DNA of 7,704 nt from Firmicutes bacterium UBA1535. GTDB lineage: Bacteria > Bacillota > Clostridia > Tissierellales > Sedimentibacteraceae. The translations under genes were made by a program, and so were the position numbers. The notes below the pieces were generated by a model. That model searched no databases, was not told where the DNA came from, and was given only the letters and a program-made list of their open reading frames with translations. Where the stretch lies: the NCBI GenBank assembly GCA_002323775.1, contig DCPV01000218.1, forward strand, positions 1-7,704. Direction: 5' to 3'. Each line of letters begins with the position of its first letter. Position 1 is the first letter of the stretch. Positions 1-6,494 of this stretch are shown here, in pieces.

Positions 1-69
1 CAGTTCTTCCCACTTATTTTGATAAATAAAGTCTTGTATAAAGGGGGCTAATCTATTAAAAACGTTCAT
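1..69 (-). CDS. N-terminal fragment of a probable BrxHI/Lhr-like DEAD/DEAH-box helicase
   Basis: An ATG at 67-69 is preceded by a strong GGAGG ribosome site (within 71-80, about 6 bases away). It opens a reading frame of 23 codons that runs off the left edge. The peptide starts MNVFNRLAPFIQDFIY and continues NKWEEL. This resembles the start of the large superfamily II helicases that accompany DUF2791 ATPases, where an RLAPFIQ-like segment is followed by a W-x-x-L stretch leading into the Q-motif. The gene lies 120 bases downstream of the BrxD-like ATPase on the same strand, the position such a helicase takes in BrxD-BrxHI pairs. Only the N-terminus is visible, with no Walker A or DExH motif, so the assignment rests on this short match plus context. 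The start codon itself is secure; the product is moderately supported. Confidence 0.6.
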   Translation of the reverse strand, partial: MNVFNRLAPFIQDFIYQNKWEEL

Positions 70-92
70 AAATATCCTCCGTTTTGTAATAT

Positions 93-118
93 TTTTATAA
101 ATTTATACATTTATAAAA
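93..118. repeat. AT-only inverted repeat upstream of the helicase gene
   Basis: Perfect 10-base arms, TTTTATAAAT (93-102) and ATTTATAAAA (109-118), flank a 6-base spacer. They sit 24 to 49 bases upstream of the helicase start codon in the 120-base gap after the ATPase gene. A second dyad, TTAAAGCTTTAA, lies at 149-160. With no G or C in the stem the structure would be weak as an RNA hairpin, so a protein-binding site or chance in AT-rich DNA is as likely as a terminator. No U-tract terminator separates the two genes, which fits co-transcription. Confidence 0.35.
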
Positions 119-189
119 TATTTTGATGTTAATTTTCTATATTTTATATTAAAGCTTTAAGTAATCAGTGTTAATAATATTATTCTGGT

Positions 190-1506
190 TTAAACTTCAA
201 ATTCTTCAAACTCAGAACTTATATCTTCATCTGTTATTCCACCCTTTGCCATTTCAAAGCTATTGCTTCCTAAAATTTCTGCCATACTTTTATCTGGGTT
301 TTGATGCAAAATATTTATAAGTTCTATAAAATCACGTATTATTTCTCTTGGAGTGATATGTGTATCAGCCCCGACTCTATTATACTCAACCGTTAGAAAA
401 TACACTAATTCTTCATGCCCTATGGTAGATGTATAATTATAAAGCTGTGCATGTATATTGCGAAGCTTTTCAATAAGAACATACATTTCTTCCTGTGTTA
501 GCATTTGTAATCGTATGATTGGAGCTGACAAGTCCTTTAAATCATCAGTAGAAAAATGCCCCTCTGACAATCTTGAACGCAAAGCCTCATAGCTAAAAAC
601 TCCTTTATACTTATCTTCAATACACTGTGGTGTTCCACCCAATAAAAATCCTATATTTTTTGCTTTTCCTTGCAAAACATCATTGTATATAGTAAGAATT
701 TTCTCATAATTATTCTGTCTTGTTATGGAGTTTGAAATTTTAAAGATATTTACCAATTCATCAATAACAACTAGCAAGCCTTTATATCCAGCACCTACCA
801 AAAAAGTGGCAAATATTTTTAAAAAGTCATACCAAGTCTCGTCTGTAACAATAAAATTTATATTTAAGTCTTCACGAGCTTCCTTGCGTGAGCTGTATTC
901 TCCACGAAACCATTTCAACACATTAGACTTCATAGTAACATCATCATTGCGATAAGCACGCCAATAAGCGACGATAGCCTTGGCAAATTCAAAGCCATTT
1001 ACCATGCCTTCAAGCGAGCCTGCGACTGCATAAATCTGCTTTTCAACCAACAAGTCAAACTCGTCACCATCAGCATCTGATTGTAGTTTTATAGATGCTT
1101 GAATACCAGAAATCCACTTCTCAAGAATTAGCGGTAAAGCTCCTCCATCTGGCTTTGATTTTGTTGAAAGATTTTGAATTAATTCTTTATAAGTAGCAAG
1201 TCCTTGACCTTTAGTTCCGGCAAATCGCCTTTCTGGCGAAAGATCAGCATCTACAACTGCAAAGCCTTTAGCAGTAGCATAATTTCTAATAGTTTGCAGC
1301 AAAAAGCTCTTTCCACTACCATATTTCCCAACAATAAAGCGAAAGGATGCACTTTCATCCGCTATCATTTCAATGTCGTGTAGTATAGCTGCAATTTCCT
1401 CTGTACGACCTACCGTAATATACTCAAGACCAACACGTGGCACAACTCCGCCCTTGAGTGCATTTATTAAAATATTCGCTAAACGCTTAGGTACTTGGTT
1501 TTCCAT
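190..1506 (-). CDS. BrxD-like DUF2791 family P-loop ATPase
   Basis: The 438-residue product is an AAA/STAND-like ATP-binding protein of the DUF2791 type, the family of BREX BrxD, in which ATP hydrolysis is thought to drive DNA transactions together with a helicase. Visible motifs are Walker A GKYGSGKS (60-67), Walker B LLVVIDE (244-250, with catalytic D249 and E250), a sensor-1-like GFLLGGTPQ (285-293), an arginine-rich ALRSRLSEG (308-316) that may hold the arginine finger, and a C-terminal TPREIIRDF helix (385-393). The tail is acidic (EDISSEFEEFEV). The ATG at 1504-1506 has an AGAAAGGGG ribosome site at 1517-1525, 10 bases away. It follows the TerB gene by 110 bases and precedes the helicase gene by 120. 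Base composition is richer in GC than the TerB gene. No signal or membrane segment is seen, so it is cytoplasmic. The family call is firm. Membership of a full BREX system is not shown. Confidence 0.88.
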   Translation of the reverse strand: MENQVPKRLANILINALKGGVVPRVGLEYITVGRTEEIAAILHDIEMIADESASFRFIVGKYGSGKSFLLQTIRNYATAKGFAVVDADLSPERRFAGTKGQGLATYKELIQNLSTKSKPDGGALPLILEKWISGIQASIKLQSDADGDEFDLLVEKQIYAVAGSLEGMVNGFEFAKAIVAYWRAYRNDDVTMKSNVLKWFRGEYSSRKEAREDLNINFIVTDETWYDFLKIFATFLVGAGYKGLLVVIDELVNIFKISNSITRQNNYEKILTIYNDVLQGKAKNIGFLLGGTPQCIEDKYKGVFSYEALRSRLSEGHFSTDDLKDLSAPIIRLQMLTQEEMYVLIEKLRNIHAQLYNYTSTIGHEELVYFLTVEYNRVGADTHITPREIIRDFIELINILHQNPDKSMAEILGSNSFEMAKGGITDEDISSEFEEFEV

Positions 1507-1616
1507 TGAATTTCTACCCCTTTCTTTTGTAGCAATTAAAACATAATATTTTCATAAGTAAAACTTTATTCTATGTGATTATTTTGTATTTTATTTATCT
1601 TATTTGTTCTGATAAA

Positions 1617-3551
1617 CTATTTATCCAAAGCCAGCATATATATTATTTTTTCTTTATATTCATCATATATATTTATACTATTATCTATTTCTAAAACATT
1701 ATCACCTATGCTGTCAAATGCCTTTTCATTGATACTATCAATTAAAACCTCTATCATAAGTCCGTTTTCATTAGCAAATTGCTTTATATCACTTTCACTT
1801 TGTAAAATAATAGCAAATGCTTTTAACTCTGTTTCGCTCAATGAATTCTTAAAGCTTGACCATACATCATTTTCAGTTAATAGGTTTTGCTGTATAGAAA
1901 TTATTCCTTCACTATCTTTAGATGTATCTAAAGCTTTAAGCAAAACTGTTTCTGCATTATTTATCATCGAAGTTTCCAATAGTGATGATTTTTCATTATC
2001 ATTTTTGAAATCTTCTTTTTCCACTACCAATATATTATCTTCATTCTTATCAGTAAAAATTGTTATTTGTTCAAAGTCACTTTCAGGTATACTTAACTTT
2101 TCCTGCGTTTGCAATGACTCTTTTCTTATTTTGTTAAGTGCCGACTCATCTACAGTAACAACAGTTTTATTCCTATCTGCATAAAATTCTAAAGTCGCAT
2201 CAGTAACTACCTTTTCAATAGAAATACCAAGTGCACCGAGTTTTAGTAAGGTTTCAGTGTTAATCATGTTCAAATTAGCTGTAATTTTAAACTTATAGTT
2301 AGTAACCTTTCGCAAAACAACTTCCATCTGCTTAAAAATATACGCAAGTAATTGTTTCCCACTATCTCTTGCGATAAAAATACTGCGCAAGCATTTGTTT
2401 TGATTGTATGTGTATACTTCATCATTAGAAAATATTATTTGTCTATTTGTCTGCTTCAAATGTTGATAAAACAATGCTCCTTCAAATGGTACCCACTCAA
2501 ATTTACTCTTAGATGTTTGAAAAATTAAATTGTCAAATTCCAAACTTGATTTTGCAAGTAAATTTTTCAATTTACTAATCACAAAATCAGCACAATCCAT
2601 AACTAATTGTTTTTCATCATTGTAAAAAGCAGATTTCTTAATATTATACTTTGAAATACTGCATAAGTGTTGAAAATCACAATTATTTTCAGATTCATAA
2701 AAGGCTATATCTGGGTAATGACCTTGCAATTCATTTTTCAAAAGAAAATCCTTAAATGAATTAGGCAATTCATAGTAGATATAGTAATCCTTTATCCACT
2801 TTATTAAATATTTATCAATAGTCATATCAAACTTTTTAAAGCTTTCCCAAAAAAATACTAATTTATCAAGTCCATCGACTGCATTATCAACTCCAATATT
2901 ATTAAGCAATTCATAAATATAAATAAAAGCATAAGAAATAGAGGTGTTTTCGATGTTCCCTTGTCTCACTTTTGTTCGCCAAGTAAAATATGTTCTGAGC
3001 TGCTCATAATTCATAGATTGATAATAAGGAAAATAAGATGAAAAAGGAATTATCTTATCATAATTATCCTCAAAATCCTTCATAAATTGTGCTTGCCTAT
3101 AAAAAATCTTTGAATTTTCGTGTTTAACTTGTTTATTATAAAATCTAGTATTTAGAAAATAAGCTGAATTATTAGTTCTTGCAATATCACGCATTTCAAG
3201 AAAAAGTTCACGCTTTTCGTCTCTTTCAAAATCTTGAGAATTTTCCTTTTTTTCTTGTACTACATCTACTTTTATTGCCTGAGAAATATTGTCGGTTTTA
3301 TATAAATTATCGTTGCCCTCAATCTCAATTTCAGCAAATATATCATTTTCAAGAGGGATATTATGTTTTTCTTGTTTTTGGGGCAAAACAAAATCAGAAG
3401 CATTTTTCTTAATCGAAATTTTTTCTGGTATTTTATACGAATCATACTTTTTAGTCTGATCAAAATTTGATTTAACTTCAATTTCTATTTTTTTATAATT
3501 ATCTTTTACACGCTCAATAATAAGCTGTGCAAAAATTTTCTCATCCTTCAT
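1617..3551 (-). CDS. TerB_N / TerB_C domain protein
   Basis: The 644-residue cytoplasmic protein has three parts. Residues 1-110 are charged and low in complexity. Residues about 112-330 match TerB_N, including the segment around YYQSMNYEQLRTYFTWR (176-192) and YIYELLNNIG (211-220). The last 115 or so residues match TerB_C, with LSETELKAFAIIL (571-583), the ANENGLMIE segment (593-601) and the characteristic INEKAFDSIGDNVLE (607-621). These domains flank or replace a TerB core in tellurite-resistance-related proteins. They are known to occur beside DUF2791 ATPases and superfamily II helicases, for which a DNA-processing role has been predicted. The molecular activity is unknown and no catalytic motif is evident. 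The start ATG (3549-3551) has an AGAGGA site at 3561-3566, 9 bases away. The SRAP gene ends 35 bases upstream, implying one operon. Composition is very AT-rich. Confidence 0.8.
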   Translation of the reverse strand: MKDEKIFAQLIIERVKDNYKKIEIEVKSNFDQTKKYDSYKIPEKISIKKNASDFVLPQKQEKHNIPLENDIFAEIEIEGNDNLYKTDNISQAIKVDVVQEKKENSQDFERDEKRELFLEMRDIARTNNSAYFLNTRFYNKQVKHENSKIFYRQAQFMKDFEDNYDKIIPFSSYFPYYQSMNYEQLRTYFTWRTKVRQGNIENTSISYAFIYIYELLNNIGVDNAVDGLDKLVFFWESFKKFDMTIDKYLIKWIKDYYIYYELPNSFKDFLLKNELQGHYPDIAFYESENNCDFQHLCSISKYNIKKSAFYNDEKQLVMDCADFVISKLKNLLAKSSLEFDNLIFQTSKSKFEWVPFEGALFYQHLKQTNRQIIFSNDEVYTYNQNKCLRSIFIARDSGKQLLAYIFKQMEVVLRKVTNYKFKITANLNMINTETLLKLGALGISIEKVVTDATLEFYADRNKTVVTVDESALNKIRKESLQTQEKLSIPESDFEQITIFTDKNEDNILVVEKEDFKNDNEKSSLLETSMINNAETVLLKALDTSKDSEGIISIQQNLLTENDVWSSFKNSLSETELKAFAIILQSESDIKQFANENGLMIEVLIDSINEKAFDSIGDNVLEIDNSINIYDEYKEKIIYMLALDK

Positions 3552-3586
3552 CCCAAAAATTCCTCTCGCAAAATCTAAATTGCTAT

Positions 3587-4216
3587 TTAAAATAAGCTCA
3601 ATTGCTCATTATAATTATCATCATTTTTATAAGGATTTACTGTTACATCAAAATCCAATTTCTCCAAATCCTCTGCTTGCAACTTCCCAGAAAGCCAATC
3701 TTCAATTTGATTAACTCTCAAAATTACAGGCATCCTATCATGGATGTTTTTCATCTCACCAATAGCATTTTTTGTAATAATCACAAACTCTTTACCCTCG
3801 ATAGTATCACGATACAATCCTGCCATAAATAAAATGTTATCGTTTTTATCCTTAACAAAATGCTTTTTCTTTCCTTTTTCAAGTTTTTTCCACTCGAAAA
3901 ATTCTCCTGCCGGAACAACACATCTGCCTGACTTTATTAAGCTTGAAAATGTACTTTTAATTTTAACAGTCTCACAGCGTGCATTAATAATTAAACCAGA
4001 ATCATTCCATTTATTAAATCCCCACTTAAGATTTTCAAAATAAAATCCTTTTTCTCTCTTAGTTATAACAGGAGCAAAATCAGTAGGGTAAATTTCCCCA
4101 TTCCCTTCATTATACTCCAAAAATTCATCTCTTACAATATGTAAAGATAAATTTTTTAAAATCTCTCGTATTTCAATTATCTCATCTTCTGTTAAAATAG
4201 CATATCTTCCGCACAT
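3587..4216 (-). CDS. SRAP (YedK/HMCES-like) abasic-site processing protein with C-terminal clamp-binding motif
   Basis: The 209-residue protein belongs to the SOS-response-associated peptidase family, whose members crosslink to abasic sites in single-stranded DNA through the alpha-amino group and thiol of Cys2. It begins MCGRY, so Cys2 becomes the N-terminus after Met removal. The other active-site residues are in place: N78 and R80 in IINARCET, E105 in VPAGEFFEW, and H159 in IHDRMPVIL, close to the E. coli YedK positions. Length is normal. The protein ends in QLSLF (205-209), the canonical bacterial sliding-clamp binding pentapeptide, which would place it at replication forks. The ATG at 4214-4216 has an AGAGGT site at 4225-4230, 8 bases away. 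It is the first gene of an apparent operon with the TerB protein, ATPase and helicase, and a LexA-like palindrome overlaps its best promoter. The family call is very secure; clamp binding is inferred. Confidence 0.95.
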   Translation of the reverse strand: MCGRYAILTEDEIIEIREILKNLSLHIVRDEFLEYNEGNGEIYPTDFAPVITKREKGFYFENLKWGFNKWNDSGLIINARCETVKIKSTFSSLIKSGRCVVPAGEFFEWKKLEKGKKKHFVKDKNDNILFMAGLYRDTIEGKEFVIITKNAIGEMKNIHDRMPVILRVNQIEDWLSGKLQAEDLEKLDFDVTVNPYKNDDNYNEQLSLF

Positions 4217-4261
4217 ATTACTATACCTCTTTTTTTACAAATAATTTATTATTGCAAATGA

Positions 4262-4295
4262 GTACGATATAAAATTCATCGTTCTGTAATCGTAC
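4262..4295. promoter_or_regulatory. GTACGAT inverted repeat upstream of the SRAP gene
   Basis: GTACGAT (4262-4268) and its exact complement ATCGTAC (4289-4295) flank 20 bases, with a related ATCGTTC at 4278-4284 in between. On the minus strand this reads as two direct GWACGAT copies plus one inverted copy, 46 to 79 bases before the SRAP start codon. It could be an operator or leader-RNA structure. A weak promoter, TTGGTA (4293-4298) with an AT-rich -10 near 4268-4274, overlaps it. No known regulator is recognised. Confidence 0.35.
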
Positions 4296-4423
4296 CAATA
4301 TCAAATAAAGTTGTATGCAGCTTGAAATATTATGCCCATATTTTCCATATTATAAAACAAGCCAGCAATGCAGTAAGTTGTTCAAGATATATCATAAATA
4401 AAAATAAATTTGAAACTATTTAT

Positions 4424-4452
4424 AGTATATCATATCAAAAAACAAAAATCAA
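4424..4452 (-). promoter_or_regulatory. Candidate sigma-A promoter for the SRAP-TerB-ATPase-helicase operon
   Basis: On the minus strand, TTGATT (4447-4452) and TATACT (4424-4429) are separated by exactly 17 bases, matching 4 of 6 and 5 of 6 of the vegetative consensus. Transcription would start near 4417 and leave a leader of about 200 bases before the SRAP ATG. A perfect TATAAT at 4349-4354 without a convincing -35 is a possible second start. The -35 box overlaps the LexA-like palindrome, the usual geometry for repression. Confidence 0.5.
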
Positions 4453-4463
4453 ACATTTGTTTG
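4450..4463. promoter_or_regulatory. LexA-like (SOS box) palindrome overlapping the -35 box
   Basis: The palindrome CAAACATTTGTTTG has perfect 6-base arms around TT. Read in gene orientation its core AAACAAATGTTT fits the Gram-positive LexA core GAACRNRYGTTY at 11 of 12 positions, failing only at the first G. It overlaps the last three bases of the -35 element (4450-4452) of the promoter for an operon headed by an SOS-associated gene. LexA control is inferred. Related repressors or chance in AT-rich DNA remain possible because a normally conserved G is A. Confidence 0.5.
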
Positions 4464-4491
4464 GTTGTATTTCAAAAATTAAAACACAAGG

Positions 4492-4521
4492 AAAAAGCAC
4501 TTATAATCAAGCGCTTTTTTT
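4492..4521 (-). terminator. Intrinsic terminator-like hairpin, possibly bidirectional
   Basis: Arms 4492-4502 and 4509-4519 enclose a 6-base loop. On the minus strand all 11 pairs form, one as a G-U wobble, and five U follow. On the plus strand the same position is an A-C mismatch, although seven U follow there. The wobble favours minus-strand use. It would end transcripts from the orphan promoter at 4576-4604 and shield the SRAP operon from upstream read-through. Confidence 0.7.
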
Positions 4522-4545
4522 ATCTGTCATATGTGTATATAACCG

Positions 4546-4567
4546 TAAAATTCTTAAAAGAATTTTA
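4546..4567. repeat. Dyad symmetry next to the orphan promoter start site
   Basis: Perfect 10-base arms TAAAATTCTT and AAGAATTTTA are separated by AA. The dyad lies just downstream of the predicted start site (about 4569) of the orphan minus-strand promoter. It could be an operator or the first stem of a small RNA. It is AT-rich, so function is uncertain. Confidence 0.4.
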
Positions 4568-4575
4568 ATATTTAG

Positions 4576-4604
4576 ATTATAATATATGATTAGAAATTTC
4601 GCAA
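4576..4604 (-). promoter_or_regulatory. Strong orphan sigma-A-type promoter
   Basis: On the minus strand, TTGCGA (4599-4604, 4 of 6) is followed after exactly 17 bases by a perfect TATAAT (4576-4581). No protein gene follows directly. About 75 bases after the predicted start comes the terminator at 4492-4521. Between them lies one 7-codon frame, MTDKKSA, ending inside the hairpin and lacking a good ribosome site. The unit could make a small RNA or act as a leader or attenuator for the SRAP operon. Confidence 0.45.
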
Positions 4605-4615
4605 TATATTTTTAT

Positions 4616-4658
4616 ACTAAATATTATAAAAAATGTAATTTTTTACATAATATTTAGT
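4616..4658. repeat. Long AT-rich inverted repeat
   Basis: ACTAAATATTAT (4616-4627) and ATAATATTTAGT (4647-4658) are perfect 12-base complements. Inside them AAAAAA (4628-4633) can pair with TTTTTT (4639-4644), leaving a 2-base bulge and a TGTAA loop, for a stem of about 18 pairs. It lies directly upstream of the orphan promoter. It lacks a GC-rich stem followed by a U tract, so it is more likely a DNA structure or binding site than a terminator. Confidence 0.5.
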
Positions 4659-4803
4659 CAAGGTAAAGCACAAAAATATACACTGCATATAAAGTCTCAT
4701 GTTAATATATTAAACTTTTATAGCAAAATATTAGCTCTAATTACATCTAATAAAAACAAGTACATGCCAGCTTAAAATCCTTCATTTTTCTTTATATGTA
4801 AAT

Positions 4804-4848
4804 AAAAAAGTCATTCTATACTTTTCTTATTGTATTAGAATAACTTTT
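4804..4848 (-). terminator. Intrinsic terminator of the amino acid permease gene
   Basis: A 13-pair stem forms from 4836-4848 and 4806-4818 around a 17-base loop. On the minus strand it is fully paired with one G-U wobble; on the plus strand that position is a mismatch. Six U follow (4809 down to 4804). It lies about 80 bases after the permease stop codon, in the right orientation to end that transcript. Confidence 0.75.
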
Positions 4849-4929
4849 CCATATCATTTTACCTTTATTCTATTTTATTATATGTTTTGAAAATTTTATT
4901 TTACTGCTTTTTATTATTTCAACTATTCT

Positions 4930-6267
4930 TTAGTTAGCTTTTTTCTTCTTCAAATAATAATATACTGGCAAGCCTATCAAGGTTACTCCTATTCCTATAA
5001 ACGAAAGCCTTGGTGAAGTCATGATTGTATTTATTATTATATACAATCCTCCCAAAATTCCTATTAACGGAACTATTGGATATAAAGGAACAGTGTATCC
5101 TTTGCCTTTGCCTTTGCCTTTGCCTTTGCCATGCTTTCTCCTTAAAATAAACACTCCTGCTACACCCATTGTGAAGAAAATCCAAAGAACGAATATAAGC
5201 ATATCCGTTAATGTATTGAAACTACCAGACAATATGTAAGCAACTGCTAGAATACTTTCAAATATCAAAGCATTAGTAGGTGTTTGGAATTTTGGATGAA
5301 GTTTTCCTAAGAAATTAGCAAATGGTAACGCCTTACGCTCTCCCATAGCTTGCGGAACACGAGCCGCTGTCATCAAATATCCATTAAGGGCTCCAAATAC
5401 AGAAATCATAATACCGGCTGATATAAATGCTCCTCCTGCCGGTCCAAAAAGTGCATTTGCTGTGTCTATGCCTGGATTTTTAGAAGCTATAATAGCATCT
5501 TGCGGAAGTGTAAAGAATATTGCCATGTTGAAAACCACGTATATAGCAATTACAAATACAACCCCACCGCCAATAATCATAGGCAGCTTTTTCTCAGGGT
5601 TTTTAATCTCCGCCGTCATATTGGTTACACCTATCCATCCATCATAAGCCCACAACGTACCAAGTATGGCAACCCCAAGACCTGATAAATTTTTAGCAGC
5701 TGACATTCCAAGACCTGCACTGCCCGGTGCTATGCCAGCGAATAATCCTACTCCTATTATTGCTATAACAGGGATTAATTTTCCTATAGTAGCGGCTATT
5801 TGAATATATGATCCATATTTTGTAGATAAAACATTCATTATTAATAAAAATGCCAATACTCCTAAAGCAAGAAACTTTTGCTGCATAGGATCAAGTGGTA
5901 AAAAGAATGATGCAGAAGTTGCAAATGCAATAGCTTGTGCAGCTACCGATGCCGGATAAGATATAACTGATTGAACCCATCCAAGCAAAAATCCCCATTT
6001 CTCACCATATAATTCTTCTAAGTAAACATACAATCCACCATTCTTGGGAATAGCTGATGATATCTCAGCAACTGATAATGCTGATGCAAGTGTTATTATA
6101 CCTCCTGCAACCCATGCAAAAATACTCATCATAGGACTTTCAGCAGCTCCTAAAACTATTCCAGGCTTTAAAAAAATACCGGACCCAATAATCATTCCAA
6201 CAACAATTGCTAAAGCTCCTAATGAGCTTACATTTTTTTGCACAGCTTTTTGTTTCTTTTCGCTCAT
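4930..6267 (-). CDS. APC-superfamily amino acid permease, SteT/LAT-like
   Basis: With the start chosen here the protein has 445 residues, normal for this family, and about 12 hydrophobic membrane segments. The first carries the APC signature GMIIGSGIFLKPG (24-36), in which the unwound G-S-G-I-F binds the amino group and carboxylate of the substrate. The segment after helix 2 (AEISSAIPKNGGLYVYLEELYG, about 67-88, split here only by family numbering) is typical of the LAT branch, which includes Bacillus SteT, a serine/threonine exchanger. The substrate cannot be read from sequence. The cytoplasmic loop between helices 10 and 11 carries five GK dipeptides (380-389), an oddity. An ATG four codons upstream (6277-6279) has no ribosome site, and its own first codons contain the GGAGGA that serves the ATG at 6265-6267. 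The gene appears to be transcribed alone, with terminators on both sides. Confidence 0.9.
   Translation of the reverse strand: MSEKKQKAVQKNVSSLGALAIVVGMIIGSGIFLKPGIVLGAAESPMMSIFAWVAGGIITLASALSVAEISSAIPKNGGLYVYLEELYGEKWGFLLGWVQSVISYPASVAAQAIAFATSASFFLPLDPMQQKFLALGVLAFLLIMNVLSTKYGSYIQIAATIGKLIPVIAIIGVGLFAGIAPGSAGLGMSAAKNLSGLGVAILGTLWAYDGWIGVTNMTAEIKNPEKKLPMIIGGGVVFVIAIYVVFNMAIFFTLPQDAIIASKNPGIDTANALFGPAGGAFISAGIMISVFGALNGYLMTAARVPQAMGERKALPFANFLGKLHPKFQTPTNALIFESILAVAYILSGSFNTLTDMLIFVLWIFFTMGVAGVFILRRKHGKGKGKGKGKGYTVPLYPIVPLIGILGGLYIIINTIMTSPRLSFIGIGVTLIGLPVYYYLKKKKAN
5101..5130. repeat. Hexanucleotide microsatellite (TTTGCC)x5 inside the permease gene
   Basis: Five perfect copies of TTTGCC (GGCAAA on the coding strand) are preceded by CC at 5099-5100. 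Each copy encodes one Gly-Lys pair, giving five consecutive GK units followed by G in a cytoplasmic loop. Copy-number change would keep the frame and only lengthen or shorten the basic loop. Confidence 0.95.
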
Positions 6268-6271
6268 AAAT

Positions 6272-6277
6272 TCCTCC
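6272..6277 (-). promoter_or_regulatory. Ribosome binding site that sets the permease start
   Basis: GGAGGA on the minus strand lies 4 bases before the ATG at 6265-6267. Nothing resembling a ribosome site precedes the alternative ATG at 6277-6279, which overlaps this motif. The shorter, 445-residue product is therefore preferred. Confidence 0.8.
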
Positions 6278-6319
6278 ATTATGTCACATTCTTAAATATA
6301 ATCAAGATTTCTAAATAAT

Positions 6320-6349
6320 ATTATAAATCCTCATGAAAAGTTATTTTAA
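6320..6349 (-). promoter_or_regulatory. Candidate promoter of the permease gene
   Basis: A perfect minus-strand TATAAT (6320-6325) lies 18 bases after TTAAAA (6344-6349, 4 of 6 to consensus). The start would be near 6313 and give a leader of about 45 bases. An alternative is TTGACT (6433-6438) with TAAACT (6411-6416) at 16-base spacing, with a leader near 140 bases. Confidence 0.4.
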
Positions 6350-6494
6350 AATTTTTCTCTTACATGAAGTATCTTTATACTAATTAAAATATCAATATAT
6401 AATATTTATGAGTTTAACATAAGAAATAATTAAGTCAATATAAAAGATTCAAATTTTTATTTTAAAAAGATTTTTTTATAAATAGTTTGTTTTT

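Larger units (their letters stand above)
4217..4929. other. 713-base non-coding region between the permease and the SRAP operon
   Basis: I see no convincing protein gene here. On the minus strand, from high to low coordinates, it holds a permease terminator (4804-4848), a long AT-rich inverted repeat (4616-4658), a strong orphan promoter (4576-4604), a 22-base dyad (4546-4567) and a terminator hairpin (4492-4521). Below these come a LexA-like palindrome (4450-4463), a promoter (4424-4452) and a set of GTACGAT repeats (4262-4295) just before the SRAP gene. About 4660-4800 contains nothing I can name. Confidence 0.7.

Noticed and set aside
1514..1555. 13-codon minus-strand frame MKILCFNCYKRKG just before the ATPase gene
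   Set aside because: It has no ribosome site and is very short. A leader peptide is possible but unsupported.
1708..2184. 158-codon plus-strand open frame
   Set aside because: It lies entirely inside the TerB gene on the opposite strand. Its Ser/Leu/Phe-rich product is the usual antisense by-product of an AT-rich gene.
3744..4043. 99-codon plus-strand open frame
   Set aside because: It is antisense to the conserved catalytic region of the SRAP gene, with no ribosome site of note.
4322..4582. 86-codon plus-strand open frame in the non-coding region
   Set aside because: It starts with TTG, has no ribosome site, shows no recognisable protein features, and runs through the minus-strand promoters and the terminator hairpin.
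6277..6279. Upstream ATG as permease start
   Set aside because: No ribosome site precedes it, and its own codons form the GGAGGA that serves the ATG at 6265-6267.
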